From: Syngnathus acus
Lineage: Eukaryota > Chordata > Actinopteri > Syngnathiformes > Syngnathidae
Reading direction: 5' to 3'
Assembly (NCBI RefSeq): GCF_901709675.1
Contig: NC_051088.1
Coordinates: 5,171,664 to 5,235,663 of the forward strand
Length of the DNA: 64,000 nt
Notes under the pieces: generated by a model
Databases searched by the model: none
Seen by the model: only the letters and a program-made list of their open reading frames with translations
Told to the model about the DNA's origin: nothing
Made by a program: the position numbers and the translations under genes
In this document: positions 10,801-22,319 of the stretch, in pieces
Layout: the number at the start of each line of letters is the position of its first letter
Position numbering within the stretch: the stretch's first letter is position 1

Positions 10801-13800
10801 AGCTCTCACTACTTTGCAGATGTGCAGCGATGATGAACTCAACTCAATCTTCAAAATGCATGTCACTGACAACACCCACTTTATCCCCTCACAAGCCCCC
10901 TGTCTGATCAACCCGTCATTAATGCCTGTCTGGTCCAACAACAGGCACACAATGAGGAGCTGTCTCGTGAGCATAATGAACGCCGGCGGCTGGAGCGTGA
11001 CTTGGAAGAGGCGTCAAGCAGGCTAGAGATGGCTCATCAGGAAATCCGAAGGCTCAACAATGAGCTGGACGTGGCCAAAAGCAACAGCCTAGACCCCTGT
11101 GGTGTGTTTGTTACTCTAAGAACACTAAATACTCCATGTATGGCTTGCAGGTCAACATGTCATGATTCTTCAGCTACTGTTTAGCTTCTGCTTGCAACTG
11201 TTTTGTCTCTACAGTCATCTGCAAGGAAAGAAAGTGTATTTGTACTTTAAATACAATGTTTTTAATCTCAGGGTCTGAGCTTCAGGAAACACTCCAAGAA
11301 CTAGACATTCTGAAGAGAGAAGTGGACAAACTAAAGCAGTGCGGTGAGAATGTGGACATTTTCTCTTTCACACTGTACAGTTTGTTCTCATGGGGCGTTA
11401 TTTCATCTCAGTGTTACTAAATTGTAAACAGATTTTCTTTGAAGAGGGGTGGTTACTCTTTGATTTTTTAAGTAATGAATGTTCGCAAAGTAATATGCTT
11501 TCAGTCTAAGTAATATGAACAGGATGTCATATTTTTTTTAGATATGATGAAACTTCAGCAGGCCAAAGACGAACGAGACAGACTAGACGTTGACAACCAA
11601 AGTCTCAGGGAGATGGTGTCCTCTTTAGAGTCTGAAAAGAAAAAGCTTCTCGTGCAGGTTAGTTTTATTGTATAAGTCTTTTCAAATTTAGACCAAACAG
11701 CAGCGTGTGATTGTGTTTGTCCAGTTGGAAACAAGGCACATGAACAAAGATGCTTCCTTAAAAGAGGATGGGAGGCAAAACGGCAGGTGCAGTGAGCTGC
11801 ACATGTCTGGCATTTCAACCAAAGATTCTGATCCAACTCACAAACGGTGAGCGTGTAGTCTTTCACAATGCTCTTTTCGTCAATGGTATCATACTGACTC
11901 ACCCTATTCTATGCCAGCTGTCATGCAGCGATCGAGGACAAACAAGTACAGGTGAGAGAGCTGGAGCGTCAACTCCAAAGGCTACGCAAGGAGCAGGAGG
12001 AGCTGGAGGAGAGGAATGAGGAGCTGGAGGCTCTACTCGGCGAGGCCCAGAATGCCAGCAAGGAGGAGAGGCTTCGCCATGACGGAGATCTGGAGGGACT
12101 ACATCGACGGGTAATGATCGGCATTAACCTCTCCCTCTCCCTGCAAAATACTGTATATTAGGGGAGTGATCGTTAATATTTTGACAGAATAATAGAAGGT
12201 TGTCAGTTTGCCATTGGGCAAGTCACGCGAGTCCTTTATTCAGAGAGAGTTTAAGTTGGCATTTGGGGCCACCTACTCAGTAATAGGTATGAACTGATCA
12301 TGCAGATCAAAAACCTTGAGGGAGAGCTGAAGAAGCAGGAAACTCAAGAAAAGCTGTTAAAGAATGGCGAAGAGGTCAAAAGCACAGAGTCCTTCTTGCA
12401 GCTGGTAAGAAATGCTGTGTGATAAGAGTTATTGTAACAGATATGTCACTATAATGTAAATACATGAGAATAGTTTGTATTTACTGTAAACATTTACTTT
12501 TTTTATTTTTAATATTTACTTCCCTTTTTGCTTAGAACAAATGGTAGTTTGTTGTCATTTTGTCCAAGACACTTTTGAAAGAAGTGGCAGGCATCATTTA
12601 CTGAAAAATTTCAGTGTCAAAAAATGCAGAGCAATGTTACCTAAAAAAACCTGGATCCAAAATTTTACAGGAACTTTTTCTGTCCCATCCTTCCACAAAT
12701 TTCGGTGGAGGGGTGACAATAAGATCTGGGTAAAAAGTAAGGAACTGGCGCGCAAAGCAGCACCAAACTGATAGTCAATTTTGAATCAAGACATGACTTT
12801 GAATGAACCTTTATGTGATTGTTTAGTGTAGAAAAGTTAATTACAATGAAACGGAATGCTTGTTTGTGGCTGTATATGAAGCACCTACGGGACAGTGGCC
12901 CAGAGAGAATGGCTTTACTGGAAGCTCGACTGACTGAGGAGAAGGACTGGAGGAAACAACTCGAGCTCGACCTCAGTGCTGCTCAGGCTGCCTTAAAAAA
13001 AGACAAAGAGGTAATTATAGATTACATGGCTCCGTTTTATGTGTTGCATGTTTCTCACTGTGTAAAAATTGAAACGGAAACAAGACTTTTTTTTCATTCC
13101 AATCAAGGCTTTGCAGATTGGTGAGAGAGAGCTGAAGAAGCTAAGACTTGAGGTTAACAGTCTCACGACTGAGTGCCAACAAGGGAAAACCCTCATCAAG
13201 GGGCTCAACCAAGTCAAGGGGGAAAAGGCAGTTCTGGAGGAGAAGGTTTGCCAGATGTTTTCTTCACATAGTAGAGTTGCTAGATTTACAATGAGCTAGA
13301 CTCCCAACTAACTTTATTCCCATCTTGTTAGGAGGTTGCATGAGCACAGCACAACCTCGTTTCTGGGTCTTCCTGCAATATATTTTTGTTATAAACCAAC
13401 ACATGGAAAGCAGGACTGAGATATCATTCTATGCTAAAATTGACATGCATAAAATTTGCAATTTTTATGATTGAGTACAGAATGGGGTCTTCTAAAACAA
13501 TCAAATCAGGATATGCATTGAATATTAAAAATAGATATATTGCCATGACCATCTGTGTTTCAGTTAGCCCAGATGGAGCGAGCTCACCGTCGACTTCAGA
13601 GTGAGTTGGAGCGTCACAAAGATGCTAATCACACCCAAAAGAACCTCCGGGATAACAGAATACAGGTGGACCAGCTGCAGGAGCAGGCTGAACAGCTGAC
13701 CAACCAACTAATCAGCCTTCAGAAAGAACACAGCACACTCAGGTCGGTGGAATTTCACGTATGGCTTGGAAATGCTGAAAGGAGAGAAATGACTGGCCTA

Positions 13801-16800
13801 TGAGAGGATGGCTCAGCAAAGCTTTCTTGTTTGGCTTACATTTTTACCTTGCCCAGGAATGAAATGGCCTCTGAGCAGCGGCAGGTGGTAGAGCTGCAGG
13901 CCAAACTGAGCGACAGCATCCAGAAGAAGCTGGAGGTTGAAGAGGAAAGAGTGAAACTGCAGCTTGAGATACAGCACCTCAAAGAGCAGCTCCAGCAGCA
14001 TCAGGGACAGCTCTGTTTGGATAATGAAACACTTTGCGGCAACCTGAAGTCACTTCGATCAGAGTCAGCTTTTGGTCCAGTGGAGAAGACCAACGAGAAA
14101 CGCTTGGATCAGGTAGCTGCATTGAATTTCTTCTGGCAAATCCTTAAGCGCAAAAGAAATCCTATGCCTTATACTTATATATAATAATTATATTTTATAC
14201 AGTAGTTGTAATGCAAGATTAATATCAGATCGTGAACAGATTTATCCCTAAAGTGACATCCTTAGCATGTTCTAGCATGTTTTGTGCTGTTTTTGATGAT
14301 CTGAATACAGTGCAAGAGGTGTAATTTTTCTTCTTTTTTCATTCGGCTGGGTTTGTATTTTACCTTTAATAAAATTTAGATAGGGCGTTTATATGAATTT
14401 TTTTCATCTCCTCGTTAGTCCCTGGGCATAGTCCTGAGTCAGAAGGCAGAAGAGGCTAAACATTTGAAGCAGGACCTGCAAAGGGTACAAAGTCTATTCA
14501 CCTCTGCAGAACGAGAACTGCGCTACGAAAAGGAGAAGAACTTGGACTTGAAGAGGCACAACACCCTGCTGGACAATGAAAAACTCAAGGTGTGTTTTGT
14601 ATTCATTGGACAGCTGTGTAGTATTTCTTAGCTAAGGCGTAGTGCACTTATAAGAATTTTTCAAATCTTAAAGGATTTTGATTGCAAGTTTCATACAGAA
14701 AAAAGACATTGGGTAGGACATATTTTATTTTCTGATGCCTCCTCGTTGGTCAGTTCTTTGATTGGCTGCATTCCATTCTTGCCACAGTTTACGGAGTCAA
14801 AATTTAAGAGTAGTTTTGCTTACCATTCACATGAAGTTTTTAAGATAAATATTGGCTAGGTTTGTTGTTTAAGCTTGTCAGCCCTGACCTAATATTGGCC
14901 CCATTATCAGGACAAATCCACTCTTAACACACCTCAGACGTAAAGATAATCTCATAGGACAATCGTAGAGGACATAAGGTTGTCGGGTATTTGACATCCT
15001 TGGGCAAGAAGGTGTAAGATCAGGACAATCACAGCCCAACTGTCTTCGTGTGTACCCGGGCTTAAATTCTCAATGGAGGAGTGTTGATATATCCAAGGAA
15101 ATCAAATTGGCTCCTTTAGATTTCTGCAGAGCTGAACCAGGCACAGACAAAGCTGGCCCAGGTGGAGCAGAGTCTTCACACTCAGATGGCTGCATCAGAA
15201 CGTCAGCAACAAAGAATCAGAGAGTTGGAGCTGGAGCTGGCACGCAATTCAGCTAATCGCAGCGTCGCCAAAAGTCTGCAAGAAGAACTGCAGGCTGAGA
15301 GAGCAAAGGTCATTACTGCTGACAAAAAGGTCAGTAAGGAGTGGAGGGGACTTAAGCATTTGGCTTGACCACTATTTTTTGATTAAAGACAAATAAAGGT
15401 CATTGTCCTGATGCACACAATGCACGCATTACATTTTAGTCTCTAAATCTAGAAAAACTTTGATGGTTGTGTTTCACCCAGCTGATTTTGGTCAACGTCT
15501 GTGCTGTCTAAAAGTTCTTTTTAAAAATTATTTTACAGGTTATTATCAGCAAACAAGCTATTTCTGTCTGGTTTTAGCAATATTTTAGGTGGTGAGTAGC
15601 GCCTGTTTGTCAGTTGCATTTGATTGTACCGACAGGTGGTGGAGCTGCAGCAACAGCTCAAGACGACACAACACCGGCTGCACATGGAGGAAGCTCGATC
15701 CAGCGAGAGCAGCCGCCTGGAACAGGACAGCAAAGATCTGTCTGACACTTTGACCTCCTTGAGAGCCCAGCAGCAGGAGGACCACATCAAAAGGTCCTAA
15801 ATCAGAATTGCCAACCCAATGCCCCGTTTATCTCAAGCTGACCTCATCCTCTATCTTGTCTTTTTCAGGAAGCTCTTAGAGCAGCGTGAGGAGGAGCTCC
15901 AGCACCAGGTACATTCCCTGAGGTTGAAGGAGGCCTCGCTCACCAGAACCAATGCCGAGCTCAGCCACCGAGCACAACAGATGGAGGCAGAACTTAATAA
16001 AGCCCGAGAGGAGGTACAGAATGCCGTATGTTGTTACCACTAAATGACATTACACACAAATAATTACCAATCATGCACAGAGAACATTAAGGTGCTAACT
16101 TGAGTTATTATAGTTGTAAGACAATGCACACCGACAAAATGACACTTTACAGCACTTTCGCTGAATTAATAAAATTTGTTGGAATGCGGCATATGGTCGG
16201 CGTATGTAAATAACCCAAAATGTCGTCTCATGAAACGGATTAGCGGTGCGAAATATTTTTGTGGACCATTGCCTTTACAAAAAATATATCTTTTTTACGT
16301 GTGCATTGTTGGAATGAAAGTCAGTATTCTAATACTTTTGTCAATAATTTGTCCCTGGAAGCTTTAATGATATTTTGTGCAATTGCAATGCTTTGATCGT
16401 GTAGTAACTTAGATGAACATCATTGAAAATACTGTGGCACCATTGACCTACTTTGCTATGGTATTAATTGACATTTTATATTTAGATTCATCCAAAGCCA
16501 CTCATTAGAAGAATTTTGAATGTAATATGATTTTTTTTCCAACATGAAATACTGTTATTTAAAATTATGAGGATCTTTTAACTGCAATCTTTATCACATT
16601 TTTATGATTGTTACTACTTCTTAATTCTTCATTTCCCCCAGTCTGTTATTTTTAATTCCATGCTGGTATCCCTGATGTTTGATTCTATTGCACTGTATGG
16701 TGTGCACCCCAGTGGGTCTCCTTAGAGAATCCTGAGATGTTTTTGTCCAGATGAGACTCGTGTCAAAGCTTATTTGTCTTTCAGATAAAAGATGATCAAG

Positions 16801-18180
16801 CCTCTTGTCGCAGACTGAAGGATGATCTAGCGGCCAGTCAGCTAGATTGTGACAGAATGCAGGGAGAGCTCAAGCAAGTTTTCCTGCAATTGAATACATA
16901 CGTCAGGTGAGCCCAAATGTTATTCTAACATGAAATGCAACGTAATACATTTTTTATTATACACATTGTCTCAGCCAAATAAGATTATACCATGAGTCAC
17001 ATGCCTAACTGAGATGTCCGATAGCAATATTAAGAGCTTCATTGCGACTCCAACTAGGAAGTACGATGAAAAACAGAGTAGACACAAGAGCAAACTACAT
17101 CAAGCCAAGCAGGTCTTTCTCCAAGCCACTGCACAGCGGGACAACACCATCCAGAAACTTGAGAATGACTTAGCCCTGGCCACCAGTCTCTTGAACAAGG
17201 TCAGCTATTACGCTGTCACATGCCACCATCTTGTGTAACTGACTTGGATGTATGTCCTGGCGCAAAAGTGCATGATTCGTGAATTGCACAGGGTTTTACA
17301 AATCCCCTGAACCTTACAGGAAAAGGAGAACATCCATAGTGTAATGGAGGAAAATGAGAAGCTTCTGGAAGAGAGGAGGAGGCTCTTGCTGAAGATAAGT
17401 GAGGCGGAGGAACTGGGCAGCAATGGCATGAGGGCAGCATCCACTGTCCAACATAGGTATCATTCTGTCTTGTGCATATTTACCATTCTTGCCATTGAGA
17501 AGGGCTTTGCCTCACTTAAACTAGGTGATAATAGAATATTTATATATATAATTCATAGTAGATGAACACATAGTGAATATTGTGTCCCTCCAAGGGTCAT
17601 TGTCTTAGAGGCAGAAAACGGGCGACTGCAGGATCAAACTCTAAGGCTGTCCAGTCAGGTCAGTTCCTTGGAGCGTGCCTTGAGGAATGCCCAGTCCTTC
17701 AACAGCAATGAGGTAACGCACACAAACAAAGTGTTCTAGCTCAACATCTGATTGATGAATGACCAATCAAAAAGGCATGGCTCAGTACTTTTCAGTGTGT
17801 CCCTCTTCTGCTCAGTTTAACACATTCATAATGTCATTTGAACAGAATTCCAAGAAAGTTTTTTGTGACAGCATCATGCAAACTTCGAATTTAAGGTATG
17901 GATGTCACGTGAGAGAAAAAGCATGACTTGAATGATTTCTTTCACGAGACGCGTTCTGCCCTGTCTCACATCTGTATTCACCAGCCTCACGTCCAGTTCC
18001 TATGACCCTTGGGAGTTATTGGACGCAATCTCCCGCACCAAATGTCAGCATATGTCGGAAGGCACGCGAACATCTGTCTCCACGCAGCAGCCATCAGAAC
18101 AAGGCTACCTGAACCTCGTCTCCCCATTGCTCCCTCCTGATGCTATCCTGGGAAGTCCAAATAGCAGTGATGACACATGA
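7810..18180 (+). CDS. ccdc30: Long coiled-coil protein, probably CCDC30-like (25 coding exons)
   Basis: Twenty-five exons join in frame into 1,161 residues: 7810-7824, 8985-9167, 9518-9638, 9949-10139, 10470-10547, 10945-11101, 11272-11343, 11542-11657, 11725-11846, 11918-12110, 12306-12404, 12882-13010, 13108-13245, 13564-13742, 13857-14112, 14419-14589, 15132-15329, 15636-15793, 15869-16013, 16785-16906, 17058-17199, 17320-17456, 17595-17712, 17846-17895, 17985-18180. The start is a strong Kozak context (CACCATGG), coding MDHKE before a phase-0 donor. The protein is almost all heptad-rich Glu/Lys/Leu/Gln helix with no catalytic domain. Distinct non-coil blocks are SQTPWKKLFGLRKSAQ near residues 173-190 and a C-terminal tail with DPWELLDAISRT and SEQGYLNLVSP. 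I assign CCDC30 from the overall type and from the neighbouring znf362 and ttc34, all on human 1p as I recall. The family name is tentative although the gene model is solid. Function is not known from sequence; the least certain splice is the acceptor at 10945. Confidence 0.72.
8540..8650. repeat. Possible DNA-transposon end ('gttcgtaagt' repeats)
   Basis: Intronic stretch with three closely spaced 'ttcgta' units (gttcgtaagt twice) and the phrase 'gtagaggtttcactgta', of a kind often found at the ends of fish DNA transposons. No partner end was identified, so this is a fragment of unknown class. Two poly(A) runs follow at about 8686-8701 and 8808-8824. Confidence 0.35.
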
Positions 18181-19640
18181 GGCACCAGCACCTGATGACG
18201 CAAAAACAAAGGGTAAAATATAAGTGGAATCAAAAGTAGGGGTTCACTGATCACAATTGTTTGCCCATCACCCATCTTTACAATGCTTGACCTGCTGATA
18301 CTGATTTTGTTTTTGCAAAATGAAAAGCCTATTAGTAATCGCACAGCAGAAGACAGTAGCTGACTTTTTCCATACCTCTGCAGAGGGAGATGAGATTGAT
18401 AGAGAAGATCAGATTTATTTTAAGGGATTGGCCAATCGCCCATTCCCCAAAATTAAGGAAATCAGCACGGATTGATCAGTGCACACCTAATCGAAAGACT
18501 ATAATAATAATAAGAAGAAGAAGAATATACCAAGAGAAGACTTCCACTGCATTTATGGAAAAGGGGGATCAGAATGGCAGATTATGACAAGAGGAAAACA
18601 GGACAAAATTATGTCTGGCCAGTGAATGTTGAAATGATAGTACCTGACTGAGAGTTCAAACAGCACTTTACAAAACAGTTCAGTATGTTTACATTTAGGG
18701 AAATGTAGCCGTTGTGAATAATTTGCATTTTAACTCTTTTTTTTAATTTTTTTAATTAAACCACAATTTGTAATTTGGTGAAATTTTGCCAATGCATTTA
18801 GTGATAATAGTGTTGCAGACACTTTTGCCTGTGTGATTATCCATGTCATAGGATGCACTAAGCAGCCACAACATTCTGCCAACTTACACTGTATAATGAT
18901 AGTAAAAACAGGAGCTGCATCAAATATTTTGCCTTTACTAAGCGCTGGCGTTTAATCCAATTCATTTGGAGGCTTTATCAATGAGGGCTCTTGGACAAAG
19001 TGCATCATATCATTGTCTTATTTGACCAGTTGCTTAGGGATAAACAAGGTTAAATCAAATAGCTTGGGTGTCGCACTGCAGTCGAAAATGCAGGGTGGGC
19101 ATAGTCGAGTAGACGACCTCCAGCACGCTATAAGTAATGTTTCATTTTGGTTGACACATTCAGATTAGGTTGCATTAATTTAACAACGTTTTCAGAATAT
19201 TTGACATAGCTCTTTATTGTGCAAGTGGTCATCATATTGTGGCTGGATGATAACTATACCAGGTGTCTCTTCACTGTTCATGCTACTCCAGTATTAATGA
19301 TGAGATCATTTTAAACGTCAAAAGAGGAAGTGAATGCTGCTTCTTTCATCTGCCTTGAGTCTCCAAGCACGATTTGTTCATTCCCAGGAGACTTTGTGAG
19401 AACAATTATTACTCGTAATCGAACACTAAGTAGGACCTTTGTTTGATACAATCACCAGTTGCATTTATTTTATACAATAGGTACAGAAGGAACCAGTGTT
19501 GGCTTAAATGTGCCAAAATGACAAAGTGTGACTTTGTCTTGCTGCTGTGTGTCAAGGTTGATAAATAGTGTGCGTAAAATTCAAAAGAACCTTGACTCAA
19601 TGTTTTTTTTTTATAAACTATTTTCATAAATAAAGAACTT
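18181..19640 (+). other. Probable 3' untranslated region of the coiled-coil gene
   Basis: After the TGA at 18178-18180 there is no further coding signal on this strand up to AATAAA at 19629-19634. The long AT-rich stretch is best read as a long 3' UTR. An earlier ATTAAA near 18756 could give a shorter form. Transcript data would be needed to choose. Confidence 0.5.
19629..19634 (+). terminator. Poly(A) signal of the coiled-coil gene
   Basis: Canonical AATAAA in 'cataaataaagaac'. It lies about 1.45 kb after the stop codon, just before the oppositely directed poly(A) signal of znf362 at 19731-19736. Confidence 0.5.
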
Positions 19641-19730
19641 TACACAAATTGGCTTTTTTCATCTTGCTTCACATGTAGAGTCTCCATTTCAGACAAAACG
19701 AGCAGATTGCGCTGAATTTAAAACAATCTC

Positions 19731-19736
19731 TTTATT
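19731..19736 (-). terminator. Poly(A) signal of znf362
   Basis: TTTATT on the plus strand is AATAAA on the gene strand. It sits about 100 bp from the coiled-coil gene's AATAAA, so the two transcripts are predicted to end nearly tail-to-tail. Confidence 0.5.
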
Positions 19737-20193
19737 AAACAAGGTAAAGATACAAAGCTTTTTTTTTTTTTTTTTTAGTTTGAACATTGCTAACCCATGG
19801 GTTACTTTTCAGTCTTGGTTGTGCATATTTAGTTGTCTAGAAACCGTATATGAAGCCACAATGCAAGACAAGAAAATGTTTTAATAAATCTACTCAATAT
19901 TTTTTCCATAGAGAAACTCAGGTTAGACAGTTATACAGATTACAGCTCCATGCAGGAGGGAAGAAGAAAAAGCAATGTTTACAGGACTGAATACTGCAGA
20001 ACACAATACAGAATAATGGAGATGGGATGATAACACAAGTTAAGGCTTACATGTAAAATAACAATATAAAAGATTAATAACATACAAAGGTAATTCCCCA
20101 AACAAAACCTATTTATGAAACCTTTAAAAATAGATATTATAAATGAGTAACGCGTTATACAGTACAGCAAAAATGAACAGCAACATTCTGCCC

Positions 20194-20255
20194 ATTATCT
20201 CCAAAGACAGAGAGAATTAAGTTCATTATCTCCAAAGACAGAGAGAATTAAGTTC
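20194..20255. repeat. Perfect 31-bp tandem duplication
   Basis: A 31-bp unit starting 'attatctccaaagacag' and ending 'ttaagttc' occurs twice in immediate succession (20194-20224 and 20225-20255) with no mismatch. It lies in the presumed znf362 3' UTR. Perfect identity suggests a recent replication-slippage event. Confidence 0.95.
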
Positions 20256-22319
20256 AAGAGGCAGGGTTTGTTGTTGGTGTAAATGTCAAAAGTTGCCCAG
20301 GTCAGTGATTTACTTGAGTCCTGGACTCAGACTTCTTAGTTTACAGTTTACTTTTGTACATTGTTCGCGTGTTTCCGTGACGCCTTGCTATAGCACCTTT
20401 CCTCTAGTGCCTTGAAGGATACCACGTACCCTAATAGTACCATCAAGAGCTTCAGAAGTAAAACGGAAACACAACAAATACTATGAGCAGTCGAAATAAT
20501 ACTACGCGAGAGAAAACGTAAATGCGGAAGGCGTCATGAATCTTGGCATGTACAATACATTTTAGAAAATGTTCACCGCACTTCACTTTTTCCATTTTGT
20601 GTTACCTTGTTGAAAAAAAAGTGTAAAAAATCTCACTCCAGTTCAAGTCTGTCATTGCAAATTTGCGCACCAAGTATTTTCAGGCCTATAGATCATGTCA
20701 AAACGACTTGAGGGAATTAGTGAGCGGAAAAATGAAGCTTCAACATTGCTTTGTGAACCAGTTATAATTTTTGACTCCTCTAGATAAATTTTGGTTACAA
20801 AGAAAGGAGTTTAAGAAATGGTAAATCAGTGTGCTTTCAGTCCAACATTGAACAGAGAGTGCCAGTTTCAGGAGTCAAGAAATACAACTGGTTCATGAAG
20901 CAAATATGAAGCTTCATTCTCCCATCACTCGCTGTAATCGCTCCTCAAGGTCTGTTAACAATGTACTGAGCAAAGGCTGTGAATACTTCTTTACTTCTTA
21001 GGTAAGCTTTTCCCAAAAAAATTATCATTATGTGTGTAGAATTGAAGAAATAAAGAATTGATTCAAATTCGTAAGAAGACTGTAAAATCACATGTGGGAA
21101 AAAGTAAAATGCTATGAAGACTCTCCAGATAAACCGTTAAAGCATCATGGATGTTTGTTTATACTGCAGTTCATTACATATGCATAAAGCTTCTGACAAA
21201 ATCCTTGCTGTACAGTTGCTGGAGTTACTTCACATTTTGGTCCAATGATTAGTTAATGCTCACTACTCAAGTAAAATTAAGTGGATACTTTTTTTGATTA
21301 GATATGTTGTTTTTAGCCGGGGTGGCAAGTATGGCTGATTAGTCCTGGCACCAGTAATGTGTGAAGCTCATACTTGTAAAATAAAGCTTAATAATTCAAG
21401 ACTGGTTTACAACATATGGCACTAGTTTGCAGGGCGTGGGATGAAGGGCAGAGGGAATGGTCATTTATAAAAACGTTACTGTGATTGTGTGATGTGATCA
21501 CCAAGGTGCCATCAATTAAGTGAGTGAAGGATTGAAATGGGGTTGAGAAATTTGCTTCCCTTTATGGATCTCTACGCCTTCCATCCTCACATCAACAAAA
21601 CAATACAATCTTTGAATGCTTCCATTGTCATCTACGATTGCCTCTTGAAATTTCGATGACCCTGTAAACGTGTTCTTGAACAACCATGTGAGTAAAACAA
21701 CAGGAAGAGAATAGTCTTTTTTTTTTCTTTTCTCAACACGGTCACTGCTCCTAGCTGCCACAGATAATGCCCTCTCGCATTTTCCCCAACCAACATGATT
21801 TCAACAATTTGAGCCAAAGCAACGAGGCCTAAAAAGTGCTTCAAGATTCTCTTTGGATGTCCCCAGAACACACCCAGCAAACATTTTACTGTACAGCTTT
21901 ATCAATTATTTTTCTCAGAGAGGAATTTATCATCTGGTATATCTCGAAATCCCATTTAATGGAGAAGGAAGAAAAAAATACAGAAATGTTTGATGGCCAA
22001 TTGATCTGAGCCCGTATTCATAAAGAATCATCTCCTCTCCGAGAGGACTCTTTACGAAAAAGTTTACATGATGCGTACAAGAAAGTGCTTCTTAGATCTG
22101 ACGCACGACATTTGCCACCTCGTGCATATCATCCGGACCACATTAGCTGTATTGTACATTCACTAAATGGCGCCCCCGTTCCCGACTCTCGCACTGAATG
22201 CTTACGTCAGCTGTCATAATGCTAATTTAAGCCTTATGTAGATGACCGCCGCTGCAGGGCCTGTGAAGCTCGCGCCTAATATGGGCGCTTAATAGAACCG
22301 AGACTGGGCGCCAGGCAGC

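Larger units (their letters stand above)
19713..22319 (-). other. Probable 3' untranslated region of znf362
   Basis: From the znf362 stop codon leftward to the minus-strand AATAAA at 19736-19731 there is no coding signal on either strand. It contains a perfect tandem duplication at 20194-20255 and generally AT-rich sequence. The length (about 2.6 kb) is reasonable for a vertebrate zinc-finger transcript. This assignment is inferred from the poly(A) signal and lack of other genes. Confidence 0.5.

Noticed and set aside
10772-11026. 84-residue open frame overlapping a coiled-coil gene exon
   Set aside because: Its frame differs from the coiled-coil frame across 10945-11101, which closes perfectly with the neighbouring exons.
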